Shown piece by piece: positions 8,161-16,566 of a DNA stretch of 64,000 bases. The DNA is from Hoylesella buccalis ATCC 35310 (lineage in GTDB: Bacteria > Bacteroidota > Bacteroidia > Bacteroidales > Bacteroidaceae), in contig NZ_CP102287.1 of NCBI RefSeq assembly GCF_025151385.1, positions 1,984,001 through 2,048,000 on the forward strand, written 5' to 3'. The notes beneath the pieces were generated by a model. It was not told where the DNA came from, did not search any database, and saw only the letters and a list, made by a program, of their open reading frames with translations. Each line of letters opens with the position of its first letter. Position 1 is the first letter of the stretch. The position numbers and the translations under genes were made by a program.

Positions 8161-8738
8161 AGATAATACAAGCAAGCAAACACCAGGCCAGAGAGATTGC
8201 AAAGTATATCATGCTGGCCATGAACTATGAATGTTGTCAAAATTTAGCGGGGCCTCATCACACGTTAATCGATTTTGAAGACCTGCTGACAGAGCTCGTT
8301 GCACTGGAAAAGTCACAATACAGTTATACCAATACCTTGGTTGCATTGAACGATAAGGATGAGGTCATTGGCGTTTGCGTAAGCTATGACGGCGCCCAGC
8401 TGCATGACCTTCGGCAGCCATTCATTGACGCTGCACTCAAAAAATTCGATATAGACTACCAGAACCAGATTGATGAAGCCGATAATGATGAACTATACAT
8501 CGACAGCTTGGCCGTCAATCCCGACTATCGAAGACAAGGTATTGCGAAACGACTTATATTGGAATCGATTAGAAAGGCCCAATCAATGGGTATTCACAAG
8601 ATTGGATTATTGGTAGACAAAGATAACCCTTTGGCCGAAAAACTGTATGTAGCCCAAGGATTCAAGTATGTAGGCGACACCACATGGGGTGGCCATCCCA
8701 TGAAACACTTGCAATACTATGCTACCTTTTTCTCGTAG
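8157..8738 (+). CDS. GNAT-family N-acetyltransferase
   Basis: 193 residues. The C-terminal half has the GNAT core: the beta-4 strand LYIDSLAVNPDYR, the acetyl-CoA loop RRQGIAKRLI, then GIHKIGLLVDKDNPLAEKLYVAQGFKYVG. The start overlaps the kinase stop by 4 bp, placing it in the two-component operon. The substrate is unknown. The 3' end overlaps a decayed gene on the other strand. Confidence 0.85.
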   Translation: MKIIQASKHQAREIAKYIMLAMNYECCQNLAGPHHTLIDFEDLLTELVALEKSQYSYTNTLVALNDKDEVIGVCVSYDGAQLHDLRQPFIDAALKKFDIDYQNQIDEADNDELYIDSLAVNPDYRRQGIAKRLILESIRKAQSMGIHKIGLLVDKDNPLAEKLYVAQGFKYVGDTTWGGHPMKHLQYYATFFS

Positions 8739-9055
8739 GATAAGATAGCGTATTCACCGCAGCAGGCTTGCCATCCACCAAGGTTTCGATATCCGCATTC
8801 ATGTAAGTGGCATTGCGTCCGTTGCAATAATCAACGGTGGCACAACCATTTTCATCAGTCATTAATCGCGGATTCCAATACAACGCGTGCGGCGGTTATC
8901 TTTTATCGTATCGTCAAATCCGTTCTTAGGATACAGCGGAGGTTAACAAACGCAGTAACATTGGCGAGGTACTGCTCAAAAACAGAACCTGTCTGTGCCA
9001 TCACCGATACCATTATCAGTAATAACACAGACAGGAATGTCGTACGTTTGTTCAC
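8722..9055 (-). pseudogene. Collapsed MG2/TonB-plug-type outer-membrane protein gene
   Basis: Reading minus from GTG at 9055 gives a signal peptide (VNKRTTFLSVLLLIMVSVMA, then QTGSVFEQYL). A little further on, in other frames, comes the tail of a much larger protein: PPLYPKNGFDDTIKDNRRT, then after a one-base shift ALYWNPRLMTDENGCATVDY, ending in SYPTRKR and a TAG at 8722-8724. LYWNP..TDENG..T is typical of the end of Bacteroidetes alpha-2-macroglobulin-like/TonB-plug proteins. The N- and C-termini are thus joined by a large internal deletion plus at least one frameshift. The remnant overlaps the end of the acetyltransferase gene. Confidence 0.65.
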
Positions 9056-9118
9056 TATTATTTCATGTCTCAATCAGGCCAACCGTACCATTTTGTAAAG
9101 CATTGTTCAGTGAGATCA

Positions 9119-10468
9119 TTAGGGCATAGGTATGATGAACGAACGGATGAGCCAGTAACTCAAGATACCGGCAAGGTAACCAACGAAGGCCAACCAGCTG
9201 ACATGCTTCATATACCAACCGAAGGTAATCTTCTCCAGGCCCATCACAACCACTCCGGCCGCACTGCCCACGATGAGGATAGACCCACCAACACCGGCAC
9301 AGTAAGCCAACAACTGCCAGAATATTCCATCAATAGCCATGTCGCCCACAGCCTCCAAGGGGTACATACCCATGCATCCAGCTACCAAGGGAACATTGTC
9401 TACGATGCTCGAAATCACACCAATCACACCTGTCACCACATAGTGGTTGCCGTTAGACACGTCGTTGAGCCATACGCCCAGGCCTCCCAGCACGCCAATT
9501 TCTTCCAAACAAGCCACTGCCATGAGGATACCAAGGAAGAACAGGATGGTAGACATGTCGATGTTAGACAGCAGCTTGCTCACACGCTTGCCCATTCCAT
9601 CTTTTTTATGATCCAACCCACGGTAGAACACCTCGGTGACTGTCCAAAGCACACCCAGCACCAACAAGATGCCTACAAACGGCGGCAGGTGGGTCAAGCT
9701 CTTGAAAATCGGTACAAACATCAAGCCGCCAACACCGACTATGAATATCACTTTGCGCTGCCGCTCAGTAAAGTCAAGCACATGATAGTCGGACTTCATG
9801 TTGACTTCCGCCGTCTCCAACTCGCCTTTCAATGAATATTGCATGATAAAAGCCGGAACAACCATGGCCACAACCGATGGCAGGAAGATTTCCTCCATCA
9901 CGCCCAAAGCCGTGATAACCCCCTTGTTCCACAGCATAATGGTCGTCACATCGCCGATAGGCGAGAACGCTCCACCGGCATTAGCCGAGATGATGACCAA
10001 AGAAGCATATATCAGACGGTCTTCGTGACTATGTACCAACTTGCGTAAAATCATGATCATCACGATACTGGTAGTCAGGTTATCCAAGATGGCAGAGAGG
10101 ACGAAAGTCATGAAAGCGATACGCCACAACAGGGTTCGCTTGCTCTTAGTCTTCATGACATCGCGCACGAAGTTGAATCCACCATTCTGGTCAACCACCT
10201 CAACAATGGTCATGGCACCCATCAAGAAGAACAAAGTGGTAGACGTACTACCCAAATGTTTTTCAATGACATGGCTCACCTGGTTAATCAAGTCTTGCCC
10301 CGTAACCCCAGGCATATACGCATTTGGGTCGAGCATGAACAGTGTCCAGCAGAACACGAACATCAATAAGGCAACAGCGGCCTTATTCACCTTAGTAACA
10401 CTCTCAATGGCTATACACAGATAACCAATGATGAAAACGACTACAATCGCTAACGTTAAAGATGTCAT
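9119..10468 (-). CDS. nhaD: NhaD-type sodium:proton antiporter
   Basis: 449 residues with about 12 hydrophobic segments and the NhaD/ion-transporter features: FFLMGAMTIVEVVDQNGGF, AILDNLTTSIVMIMILRKL, SANAGGAFSPIGDVTTIMLW and SSIVDNVPLVAGCMGM. The paired DN-containing half-repeats (LDNLTT and VDNVPL) are characteristic. It would exchange cytoplasmic Na+ for protons across the inner membrane. The start is ATG at 10468. It is a single gene with its own promoter at 10563-10595. Confidence 0.92.
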   Translation of the reverse strand: MTSLTLAIVVVFIIGYLCIAIESVTKVNKAAVALLMFVFCWTLFMLDPNAYMPGVTGQDLINQVSHVIEKHLGSTSTTLFFLMGAMTIVEVVDQNGGFNFVRDVMKTKSKRTLLWRIAFMTFVLSAILDNLTTSIVMIMILRKLVHSHEDRLIYASLVIISANAGGAFSPIGDVTTIMLWNKGVITALGVMEEIFLPSVVAMVVPAFIMQYSLKGELETAEVNMKSDYHVLDFTERQRKVIFIVGVGGLMFVPIFKSLTHLPPFVGILLVLGVLWTVTEVFYRGLDHKKDGMGKRVSKLLSNIDMSTILFFLGILMAVACLEEIGVLGGLGVWLNDVSNGNHYVVTGVIGVISSIVDNVPLVAGCMGMYPLEAVGDMAIDGIFWQLLAYCAGVGGSILIVGSAAGVVVMGLEKITFGWYMKHVSWLAFVGYLAGILSYWLIRSFIIPMP

Positions 10469-10562
10469 AAAATTTATTTATAATTATTTTCGTTGACTTC
10501 AGCTGATATCATACTATAGAGTGATGAAAAATGTCTTTAATGGCCTTGGCTGAAAAATCTCT

Positions 10563-10595
10563 GCAAAGATAGTCGTTGCCAACTGAATAACCAAA
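10563..10595 (-). promoter_or_regulatory. Candidate nhaD promoter
   Basis: On the minus strand, TTTG (10595-10592), a 21-bp gap, then TATCTTTG (10570-10563). This places the start of transcription about 90 nt before the nhaD ATG. Confidence 0.55.
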
Positions 10596-10720
10596 CAAAA
10601 ACACATCTTTATTAATATTCTTTCGTTCCCCATGAAATTTCACAGTCACAGCATGAAAATTCGAACTCATCATCGCCCTGAAAAACAGGTCAAAAATACG
10701 GCTTTCTAAAAGCAAAGAGA

Positions 10721-10785
10721 TTGGCCTTCAAAGTCATTGAGTTTGACCACCAAAGTCATTGAGATTGGCCACTAAAGTCATTGAG
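10721..10785. repeat. 22-bp direct repeat, three tandem units
   Basis: Units start at 10721 (first base missing), 10742 and 10764. Each ends with AAAGTCATTGAG, and the variable part alternates between TTGGCC and TTTGACC. There are no spacers, so this is not a CRISPR. The words match the hairpins at 2111-2143 and 52296-52344. Confidence 0.75.
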
Positions 10786-11076
10786 ATTGATTTCGAGGGA
10801 AATAGGGGATGTATTCTCGTGTTTTTACAGTATCATGATAGTATCAATTTTTTCCTAATAGAACCAACGGATGCTATGATGAGAAATATTCATCCTAAAG
10901 GAGTGATTATCTCTGATTTTATTTGTATTTTTGCCCTGTAAGTCGTTTGGTTCATAGCTTTAATTCAAAAATTTTGCGACATATAAAAACCTGGATCGAC
11001 TTTGGTTGCGAAGGCATCTATGAAAACATTTCAATGAAAGAGTTGCGGAATTAAGGTTTTTTACTTCACACAAAAA

Positions 11077-11652
11077 ATGGTAGTAATGAAAGGACAAGTA
11101 AGTGATGTGACGAAGGAATTACTTCTGAGGATTTCCAGAGGTGACAATCGGGCCTTCCGTACATTTTTTGATACTTACTATCCAAGAATCAATCGCTTCA
11201 CAAGCTATATAATAAGGAGTAATGAGTTGCGTGAAGAAGTAGTGTCAGATTTTTTTCTGACAGTATGGAAGCACAGGGAAAAACTTTGTAAAATCAAAGA
11301 TTTAGACGCTTATTTGTATACCATAGCCCGCCATTTGGCACTTGACAGCCTTAGGAAGATTTTGCATTGTCACATCATTGAAGAAATACCTCTGGGCATT
11401 GCATCTGCTGATGATACACCAGAGGAACAACTCCTTAGCGAAGAACTATGTAAAGCTATCACACAAGCCGTGAACCAACTTCCTGAGAGATGTAAACTGG
11501 TCTTCCTTATGGCGAAGGAGCAAGGATTGAAGTATAAAGAAATTGCGAAAATACTTCAAATATCAGAAAAGACCGTTAATGCTCAAATGGTTATTGCTCT
11601 GAAAAAATTAAATCTCATCATGAGACAGTACATGAAGAGTGTTTTCTTTTAA
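11077..11652 (+). CDS. ECF RNA polymerase sigma factor
   Basis: 191 residues. Sigma region 2 is in the first 95 residues (FRTFFDTYYPRINRFTSYII and KIKDLDAYLYTIARHLALDSLRK), and region 4 at about 125-185 (INQLPERCK-like AVNQLPERCKLVFLMAKEQGLKYKEIAKILQISEKTV). This is the ECF type that is paired with FecR-like anti-sigma factors in Bacteroidetes. It lies upstream of fecR, susC and susD genes, and probably activates the downstream locus when the SusC receptor signals. An alternative start is the ATG at 11086. Confidence 0.92.
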   Translation: MVVMKGQVSDVTKELLLRISRGDNRAFRTFFDTYYPRINRFTSYIIRSNELREEVVSDFFLTVWKHREKLCKIKDLDAYLYTIARHLALDSLRKILHCHIIEEIPLGIASADDTPEEQLLSEELCKAITQAVNQLPERCKLVFLMAKEQGLKYKEIAKILQISEKTVNAQMVIALKKLNLIMRQYMKSVFF

Positions 11653-12059
11653 CTTTATCTGCTAAGCCATGTACCTATTTTCATGAGTAGTAAACATTTC
11701 TTCATAGGTATGACGATGCTTTCTGCTCAAGCAATCCTAAAATTACAAAAAGTTTTCATCAAATCTTGGTTACAAAAACATGTTACAGACAAACTTTCTA
11801 AAGATTTTTTAGCATGAACTCATTTATTTTATAATAGCTACAAAACACGTCAAGCCGCCTGATTTTATGCGGTGTTTCGAGCATTCTCTAAGCTTTATTT
11901 AGCCCATTATTAATTAGAAAAATCATTATTTTTAACATCGGTTTAGATGTATTTTGAAAAAAGTGCGTCAATATTAATGTAGGCATTACCCTATTGGTAT
12001 GTCAAGTTGATGCACAATTGATACACATTAGTGTTTCGACTATTTGGTTATACGGAACT
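11653..12059. other. AT-rich gap between the sigma factor and fecR genes
   Basis: About 400 bp. I see no gene or strong hairpin. It probably holds the promoter of the fecR-susCD unit recognised by the sigma factor, but I cannot point to the motif. Confidence 0.35.
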
Positions 12060-13088
12060 ATGAACGATAACAATACATATAGTACTAAGCTGCTTTATGC
12101 TATTGCCGCTTGGTGCAGAGGCGACGCAACTAACGCCGATCAGCAGATAGTAAACAACTGGATTCATGAAAAACCAGAGAACTCAAAGATTCTATCCTAT
12201 CTCATGCACACTAAATTTATGGGAAATGTGGATGAGAGTGATGAAACTAAAGAACGAGTTTATGCGCATGTGCTGGAACTCATCCAAGATTATGAGGAGC
12301 ATGAAACCCAGATAGTTTCAATCAGTAAGTGGCGAACACCTCAATGGGCGTTTGTCTTGAAACGTCTGGCCGTAGCAGTTGTTTTACTTTTGATTGTTTC
12401 TGGAGGAGTGTTCTGGTATCTTCAAAGCCATGACAACATTGAACTTGTGGCATACGGAAAGCCTAATTCTGTAGTCAAGCTAACACTTGATGACGGTTCT
12501 GTTGTGATGCTGAATGCAGGTTCTACGCTAAGCTACCCTCAGACATTTACAGGGAAAGAGCGTAGAGTTGCGTTAAGTGGTGAGGCCATGTTCAAAGTAA
12601 AGCCCAATGCGCACATGCCTTTTATCGTGAACGTAGGTGATGCTGAGATAAAGGTTCTTGGAACGCAATTCAATGTAAGTGCTTACACTGATTCTAAAAA
12701 TATTGTAACCACCCTTCTGGATGGATCTGTGGAGTTTTACGTCCATTCAGGACAAGAAAATCCCATACGACTCAAACCGAATCAGCAGGTAGTGTACGAC
12801 AAGGTGGCACGAACAAGTCAATTACGTGAAGTAGAAGCAGAGTTGTATGCATCCTGGAAGGATGGAGTGCTGTATTTCGATCATGTGGGCTTAGAAGAGA
12901 TGTCTAAAATTCTTGCGCATCGGTTTGGAATCAGAATTGAGATACATGCCAAGAATTTGCAAAATGAGACTTTCTCTGGTATGTTTGAAAATGATATGAG
13001 TTTGTATCAAATCCTTGATGTGTTGAAGCGGCATCGTGGATTTGATTACCGAAAAGATGGTGATTACATTGTGATATTTGATAAATAA
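12060..13088 (+). CDS. FecR-family anti-sigma factor
   Basis: 342 residues from the ATG at 12060 (MNDNNTYSTKLL), which is preferred over an in-frame ATG 22 codons upstream because it gives the normal cytoplasmic N-terminus. One transmembrane helix (about 99-121, FVLKRLAVAVVLLLIVSGGVFWYL) separates a cytoplasmic sigma-binding region from a periplasmic FecR domain. That domain contains DDGSVVMLNAGSTLSYP, GEAMFKV and VLGTQFNVSAY. The C-terminal domain resembles DUF4974 (LEEMSKILAHRFGIRIEI and FSGMFENDMSLYQILDVLK). It receives the signal from the STN domain of the adjacent SusC and controls the sigma factor. Confidence 0.9.
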   Translation: MNDNNTYSTKLLYAIAAWCRGDATNADQQIVNNWIHEKPENSKILSYLMHTKFMGNVDESDETKERVYAHVLELIQDYEEHETQIVSISKWRTPQWAFVLKRLAVAVVLLLIVSGGVFWYLQSHDNIELVAYGKPNSVVKLTLDDGSVVMLNAGSTLSYPQTFTGKERRVALSGEAMFKVKPNAHMPFIVNVGDAEIKVLGTQFNVSAYTDSKNIVTTLLDGSVEFYVHSGQENPIRLKPNQQVVYDKVARTSQLREVEAELYASWKDGVLYFDHVGLEEMSKILAHRFGIRIEIHAKNLQNETFSGMFENDMSLYQILDVLKRHRGFDYRKDGDYIVIFDK

Positions 13089-13108
13089 AACCTAATAAAA
13101 AACTTAAA

Positions 13109-16100
13109 ATGAAACAAGCAATTGTCAAAAATGTGTCTTGTAGACACTTGCAATTCTGTGAAAAATCTGTTTCAAATATCAGAAACAGGCTGGTATTTAT
13201 CTTTCTTTGTATGCTTTATGTATTTACAGGCTATGCGCAGAGTAAGAAAATCACTCTTAACTGTGTCAATGAAAAGATTAAAACCGTTTTTCATGAAATC
13301 AAGCAACAAACTAATTACTCGTTCGTATACAATAACAATGAGCTGAATGAGAATGAACGCATCACGTTAAAAGTGAAGAATAAGCCTCTTTCTGAATGCA
13401 TGAATATCGTGCTGCGTAATAAGCCTTTAAACTATGAAGTGAGAAACCGCACTATTGTTATATTTAAACAACCATCGGAAGTAGCAAAGAAACAGCGTAA
13501 TGAGCAAACTCACAAGAAAATCAATGGCCGTGTTGTAGATGATAAAGGTAACGTCATACCTGGTGCATTAATTCGTGAAAAGTCTGCTCAAAATAATGCG
13601 ACTGTTACGAATGAAAACGGTCTTTATCAGATGACTGTTGCTGCGAAATCGCAGATAGTTTGTTCTTTCATGGGTTACAAACCAGTGGAGGTGAATATTG
13701 GTTCCATGGATATCTATGACATTATCTTACAGGAAGAGGTGAGTGAACTTGACGAATTGGTTGTTACAGGATATGGACAACAGAGACGAATCAGTTCGGT
13801 GGGTTCGCAATCTACCTTGCAGAAACAAGATCTCAAAGTGCCAACTGGCAGCTTGAGTACCGTTTTGGCGGGACGTCTCTCTGGTATTGTTGCGGTTCAA
13901 AGAACCGGCGAGCCGGGAAGAGACGCTGCAGACATTTGGATTAGAGGACTGGCTACGCCCAACAATGCCAATCCATTGATATTAGTAGATGGTGTTGAAA
14001 GAGATTTTAATAATATAGACCCTGATGACATTGAATCTATTTCGGTTTTAAAGGATGCATCCGCCACAGCCGTATATGGTGTTAGGGGAGCTAACGGTGT
14101 CATCATTGTAAAAACGAAACCTGGAGTGATTGGAAAACCAGTGGTCAGTGTTGATTACTATGAAGGTATGAGCCGTTTCACCAAGTCATCTGAACTTGCA
14201 GACGGACTGGTATACATGGATGCCGTGAATGAGGCTATGACTAATATAGGCAAACAGCCTAAATACACGCAGGAATATATTGACAACACCCGTAATGGAG
14301 TTGATAAACTGCTTTACCCAAATGTTAACTGGCGAAAAGAAGTGTTTGACGACTGGGGGCATCTGCGTCGCCTGAATGCTAATGTAAGAGGAGGTAGTCA
14401 GCTTGCTCGTTTCTATGCTTCCGTGAGTGTATATAATGAGAATGGAACCATCAAGACAAATCCTTTCGAGAACTACGATTCTGCAACGCGTTACACACGT
14501 TATAACTTCACAACCAACATTGACATGCAAATCACTCCGTCTACGGAGGTAAGCATTGGCGCGCAAGGTTACTTGGCAGACGGCAACTATCCTGGCGTAA
14601 GCAGTGATGTAATTTTCGGGTCAACGATGGAAGTTAACCCTGTGATGTATCCCAAAATGTTTGTGATTAACGGAGAGGAATTTGTACCTGGGTTGCACAC
14701 GCAAGGGGCAGAGCGAAACCCCTATGCGGATGCTACCAAGCGTGGTTACCGAAAAACCATGTCAAACCGCATTCACTCAAATATACGTCTTACACAAGAT
14801 TTGAGTATGCTTACTAAAGGATTGAAGTTCACAGCCATGTTTGCATATGATGTCACTTCGTCGAGAAATACGTCGTACACCAAACGAGAGAACACATATT
14901 ACATTGCTGATAGGAACAAGCCTTTTGACGAAAATGGCAATCTGGTGCTGACAACAACATGGAACCGGGGTTCAAAAGTTCTGAGCTTTGGCGGAAATGG
15001 GTTGGCTGGAGTTAGAAAAGATTATTTGGAAGCTTCACTACAATATGACAGAGTCTTTGGTAACAATCGCGTTGGCGGTATGGTTGTTTATACACAACAA
15101 AGCAGGAATGTTAACAATGCTGGTGATATTATTTCTGCAATACCTTATCGTTTGCAGGGCCTTGCAGGACGTGCAACATATTCCTGGAAAGACCGTTACT
15201 TTGGTGAGTTTAACATTGGTTACAATGGTGGTGAGAATTTTCCTAAGGAGAAGCGTTTTGGCACATTCCCTGCTTTGGGTGTAGGTTGGGTTTTATCTAA
15301 TGAACCTTTCTGGAAACCTTTGGAAAAAGCAATTTCATTCCTTAAAATACGATATACTAACGGAAAAGCGGGCAACAGCACCGTTGGAGGAAGGCGTTTT
15401 ATGTATTTGGAGCAATATGAGTGGACTGGAAGCTACCGCTTTAACTTTGGTGGACAAAATGTGGACGGAGTGCATGTGAAAAATCCTTCGACAATGTTAG
15501 GATGGGAGGTTGCACATAAGCAGGATCTCGGCGTTGACATCAAACTTCTGAATGACGATTTGAGATTAACTCTGGATTGGTTCTATGAGAAACGTAACAA
15601 AATACTCTTGCTTAGAAGTGAATCGTTACCTGACTTCTTTGGATTTCAGCAAGCACCTTATGGAAATGTGGGAAAAACACGCACAAAAGGATTTGATGCA
15701 GAACTTGAATATTTTAAAAAGATAAACAAAGACTGGAATCTTACATTGCGCGGCAACTTTACTTATGCTGACCCTGTATGGGTTGACAATGATATTCCTG
15801 ATAAGGCCTATCCTTGGCGAAACAGAAAGGGATCGAGCCTTGTTTCGCGTGAAGGTTTTACTGCCATCGGTCTTTATACCCATTCGGACATAGACGTTAT
15901 CCAAGCCTGGTTAGCTTCAGACCGCACTCAACCACAGCCATTTCCTACACCTTACAATACATCATTGTCACAATTGAAACCTGGAGACATCATGTACAAG
16001 GATATGAACGAAGATGGCAAGATTGACGACAATGACATATCTTGGATTGGCAATGGAGATATTCCTAAAATCAATTACGGCTTTGGGTTCAACTTATCAT

Positions 16101-16555
16101 ACAAAGCAATATCCTTTGGCTTGTTGTTTCAAGGAACTGCCATGGCCAATCGATTGGTGGGTGGAATAGTAAGACCATTCAACGATTCAGGAAGTAGCAA
16201 TGTGTATTCAAATATTGTAGACCGTTGGTCTGAGGCTAACCCTCGCCAAGACGTGTTTTATCCTCGCTTGGCTTATGGCAGCGATCAACCTGATAATCAG
16301 AACAACTTTGTTAACAGCACTTGGTGGCTCAAAGACATGGGATTCCTAAGACTTAAGACATTACAAATCAATTATAAGCTCCCTTCTACCTTCTCAAGGA
16401 AAATAGGTCTTGGTGGTGTAAATGTTTATCTCATGGGGACAAATCTTTTTACGTTCTCTAAATGGAAACTTTGGGATCCTGAACTGAATACAGGAAATGG
16501 CAATAGCTATCCTAACACTACTTCTTATACTGTTGGCATAAACTTTAATTTTTAA
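13109..16555 (+). CDS. SusC-like TonB-dependent receptor with STN signalling domain
   Basis: 1148 residues. Signal peptide to about residue 43 (LVFIFLCMLYVFTGYAQS). STN domain at about 46-120 (KITLNCVNEKIKTVFHEI), which in such receptors contacts the FecR-type anti-sigma. Carboxypeptidase-regulatory-like domain at about 137-212 (INGRVVDDKGNVIPGAL), TonB-box-like DELVVTGYG, a plug with LSGIVAVQRTGEPG, ILVDGVERD and SVLKDASATAVYGVRGANGV, and then the beta-barrel ending in YTVGINFNF. It imports a glycan or other nutrient over the outer membrane with the SusD partner 11 bp downstream. The substrate is unknown. Confidence 0.95.
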   Translation: MKQAIVKNVSCRHLQFCEKSVSNIRNRLVFIFLCMLYVFTGYAQSKKITLNCVNEKIKTVFHEIKQQTNYSFVYNNNELNENERITLKVKNKPLSECMNIVLRNKPLNYEVRNRTIVIFKQPSEVAKKQRNEQTHKKINGRVVDDKGNVIPGALIREKSAQNNATVTNENGLYQMTVAAKSQIVCSFMGYKPVEVNIGSMDIYDIILQEEVSELDELVVTGYGQQRRISSVGSQSTLQKQDLKVPTGSLSTVLAGRLSGIVAVQRTGEPGRDAADIWIRGLATPNNANPLILVDGVERDFNNIDPDDIESISVLKDASATAVYGVRGANGVIIVKTKPGVIGKPVVSVDYYEGMSRFTKSSELADGLVYMDAVNEAMTNIGKQPKYTQEYIDNTRNGVDKLLYPNVNWRKEVFDDWGHLRRLNANVRGGSQLARFYASVSVYNENGTIKTNPFENYDSATRYTRYNFTTNIDMQITPSTEVSIGAQGYLADGNYPGVSSDVIFGSTMEVNPVMYPKMFVINGEEFVPGLHTQGAERNPYADATKRGYRKTMSNRIHSNIRLTQDLSMLTKGLKFTAMFAYDVTSSRNTSYTKRENTYYIADRNKPFDENGNLVLTTTWNRGSKVLSFGGNGLAGVRKDYLEASLQYDRVFGNNRVGGMVVYTQQSRNVNNAGDIISAIPYRLQGLAGRATYSWKDRYFGEFNIGYNGGENFPKEKRFGTFPALGVGWVLSNEPFWKPLEKAISFLKIRYTNGKAGNSTVGGRRFMYLEQYEWTGSYRFNFGGQNVDGVHVKNPSTMLGWEVAHKQDLGVDIKLLNDDLRLTLDWFYEKRNKILLLRSESLPDFFGFQQAPYGNVGKTRTKGFDAELEYFKKINKDWNLTLRGNFTYADPVWVDNDIPDKAYPWRNRKGSSLVSREGFTAIGLYTHSDIDVIQAWLASDRTQPQPFPTPYNTSLSQLKPGDIMYKDMNEDGKIDDNDISWIGNGDIPKINYGFGFNLSYKAISFGLLFQGTAMANRLVGGIVRPFNDSGSSNVYSNIVDRWSEANPRQDVFYPRLAYGSDQPDNQNNFVNSTWWLKDMGFLRLKTLQINYKLPSTFSRKIGLGGVNVYLMGTNLFTFSKWKLWDPELNTGNGNSYPNTTSYTVGINFNF

Positions 16556-16566
16556 ATGACGTAGAA

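Larger units (their letters stand above)
10469..11076. other. Intergenic region between nhaD and the ECF sigma gene
   Basis: About 600 bp without a supportable gene. It contains the nhaD promoter, a three-unit 22-bp repeat (10721-10785) and a TATTTTTG (10926-10933) that could be a -7 element for the sigma gene but lacks a matching upstream element. Confidence 0.5.

Noticed and set aside
9065..9835. 256-codon plus-strand frame inside nhaD
   Set aside because: Antisense to a multi-helix antiporter; rich in His and Gln from reversed membrane codons.
10721..10785. Short CRISPR array
   Set aside because: The 22-bp units follow one another without spacers, there are no cas genes, and the words recur as hairpins elsewhere.
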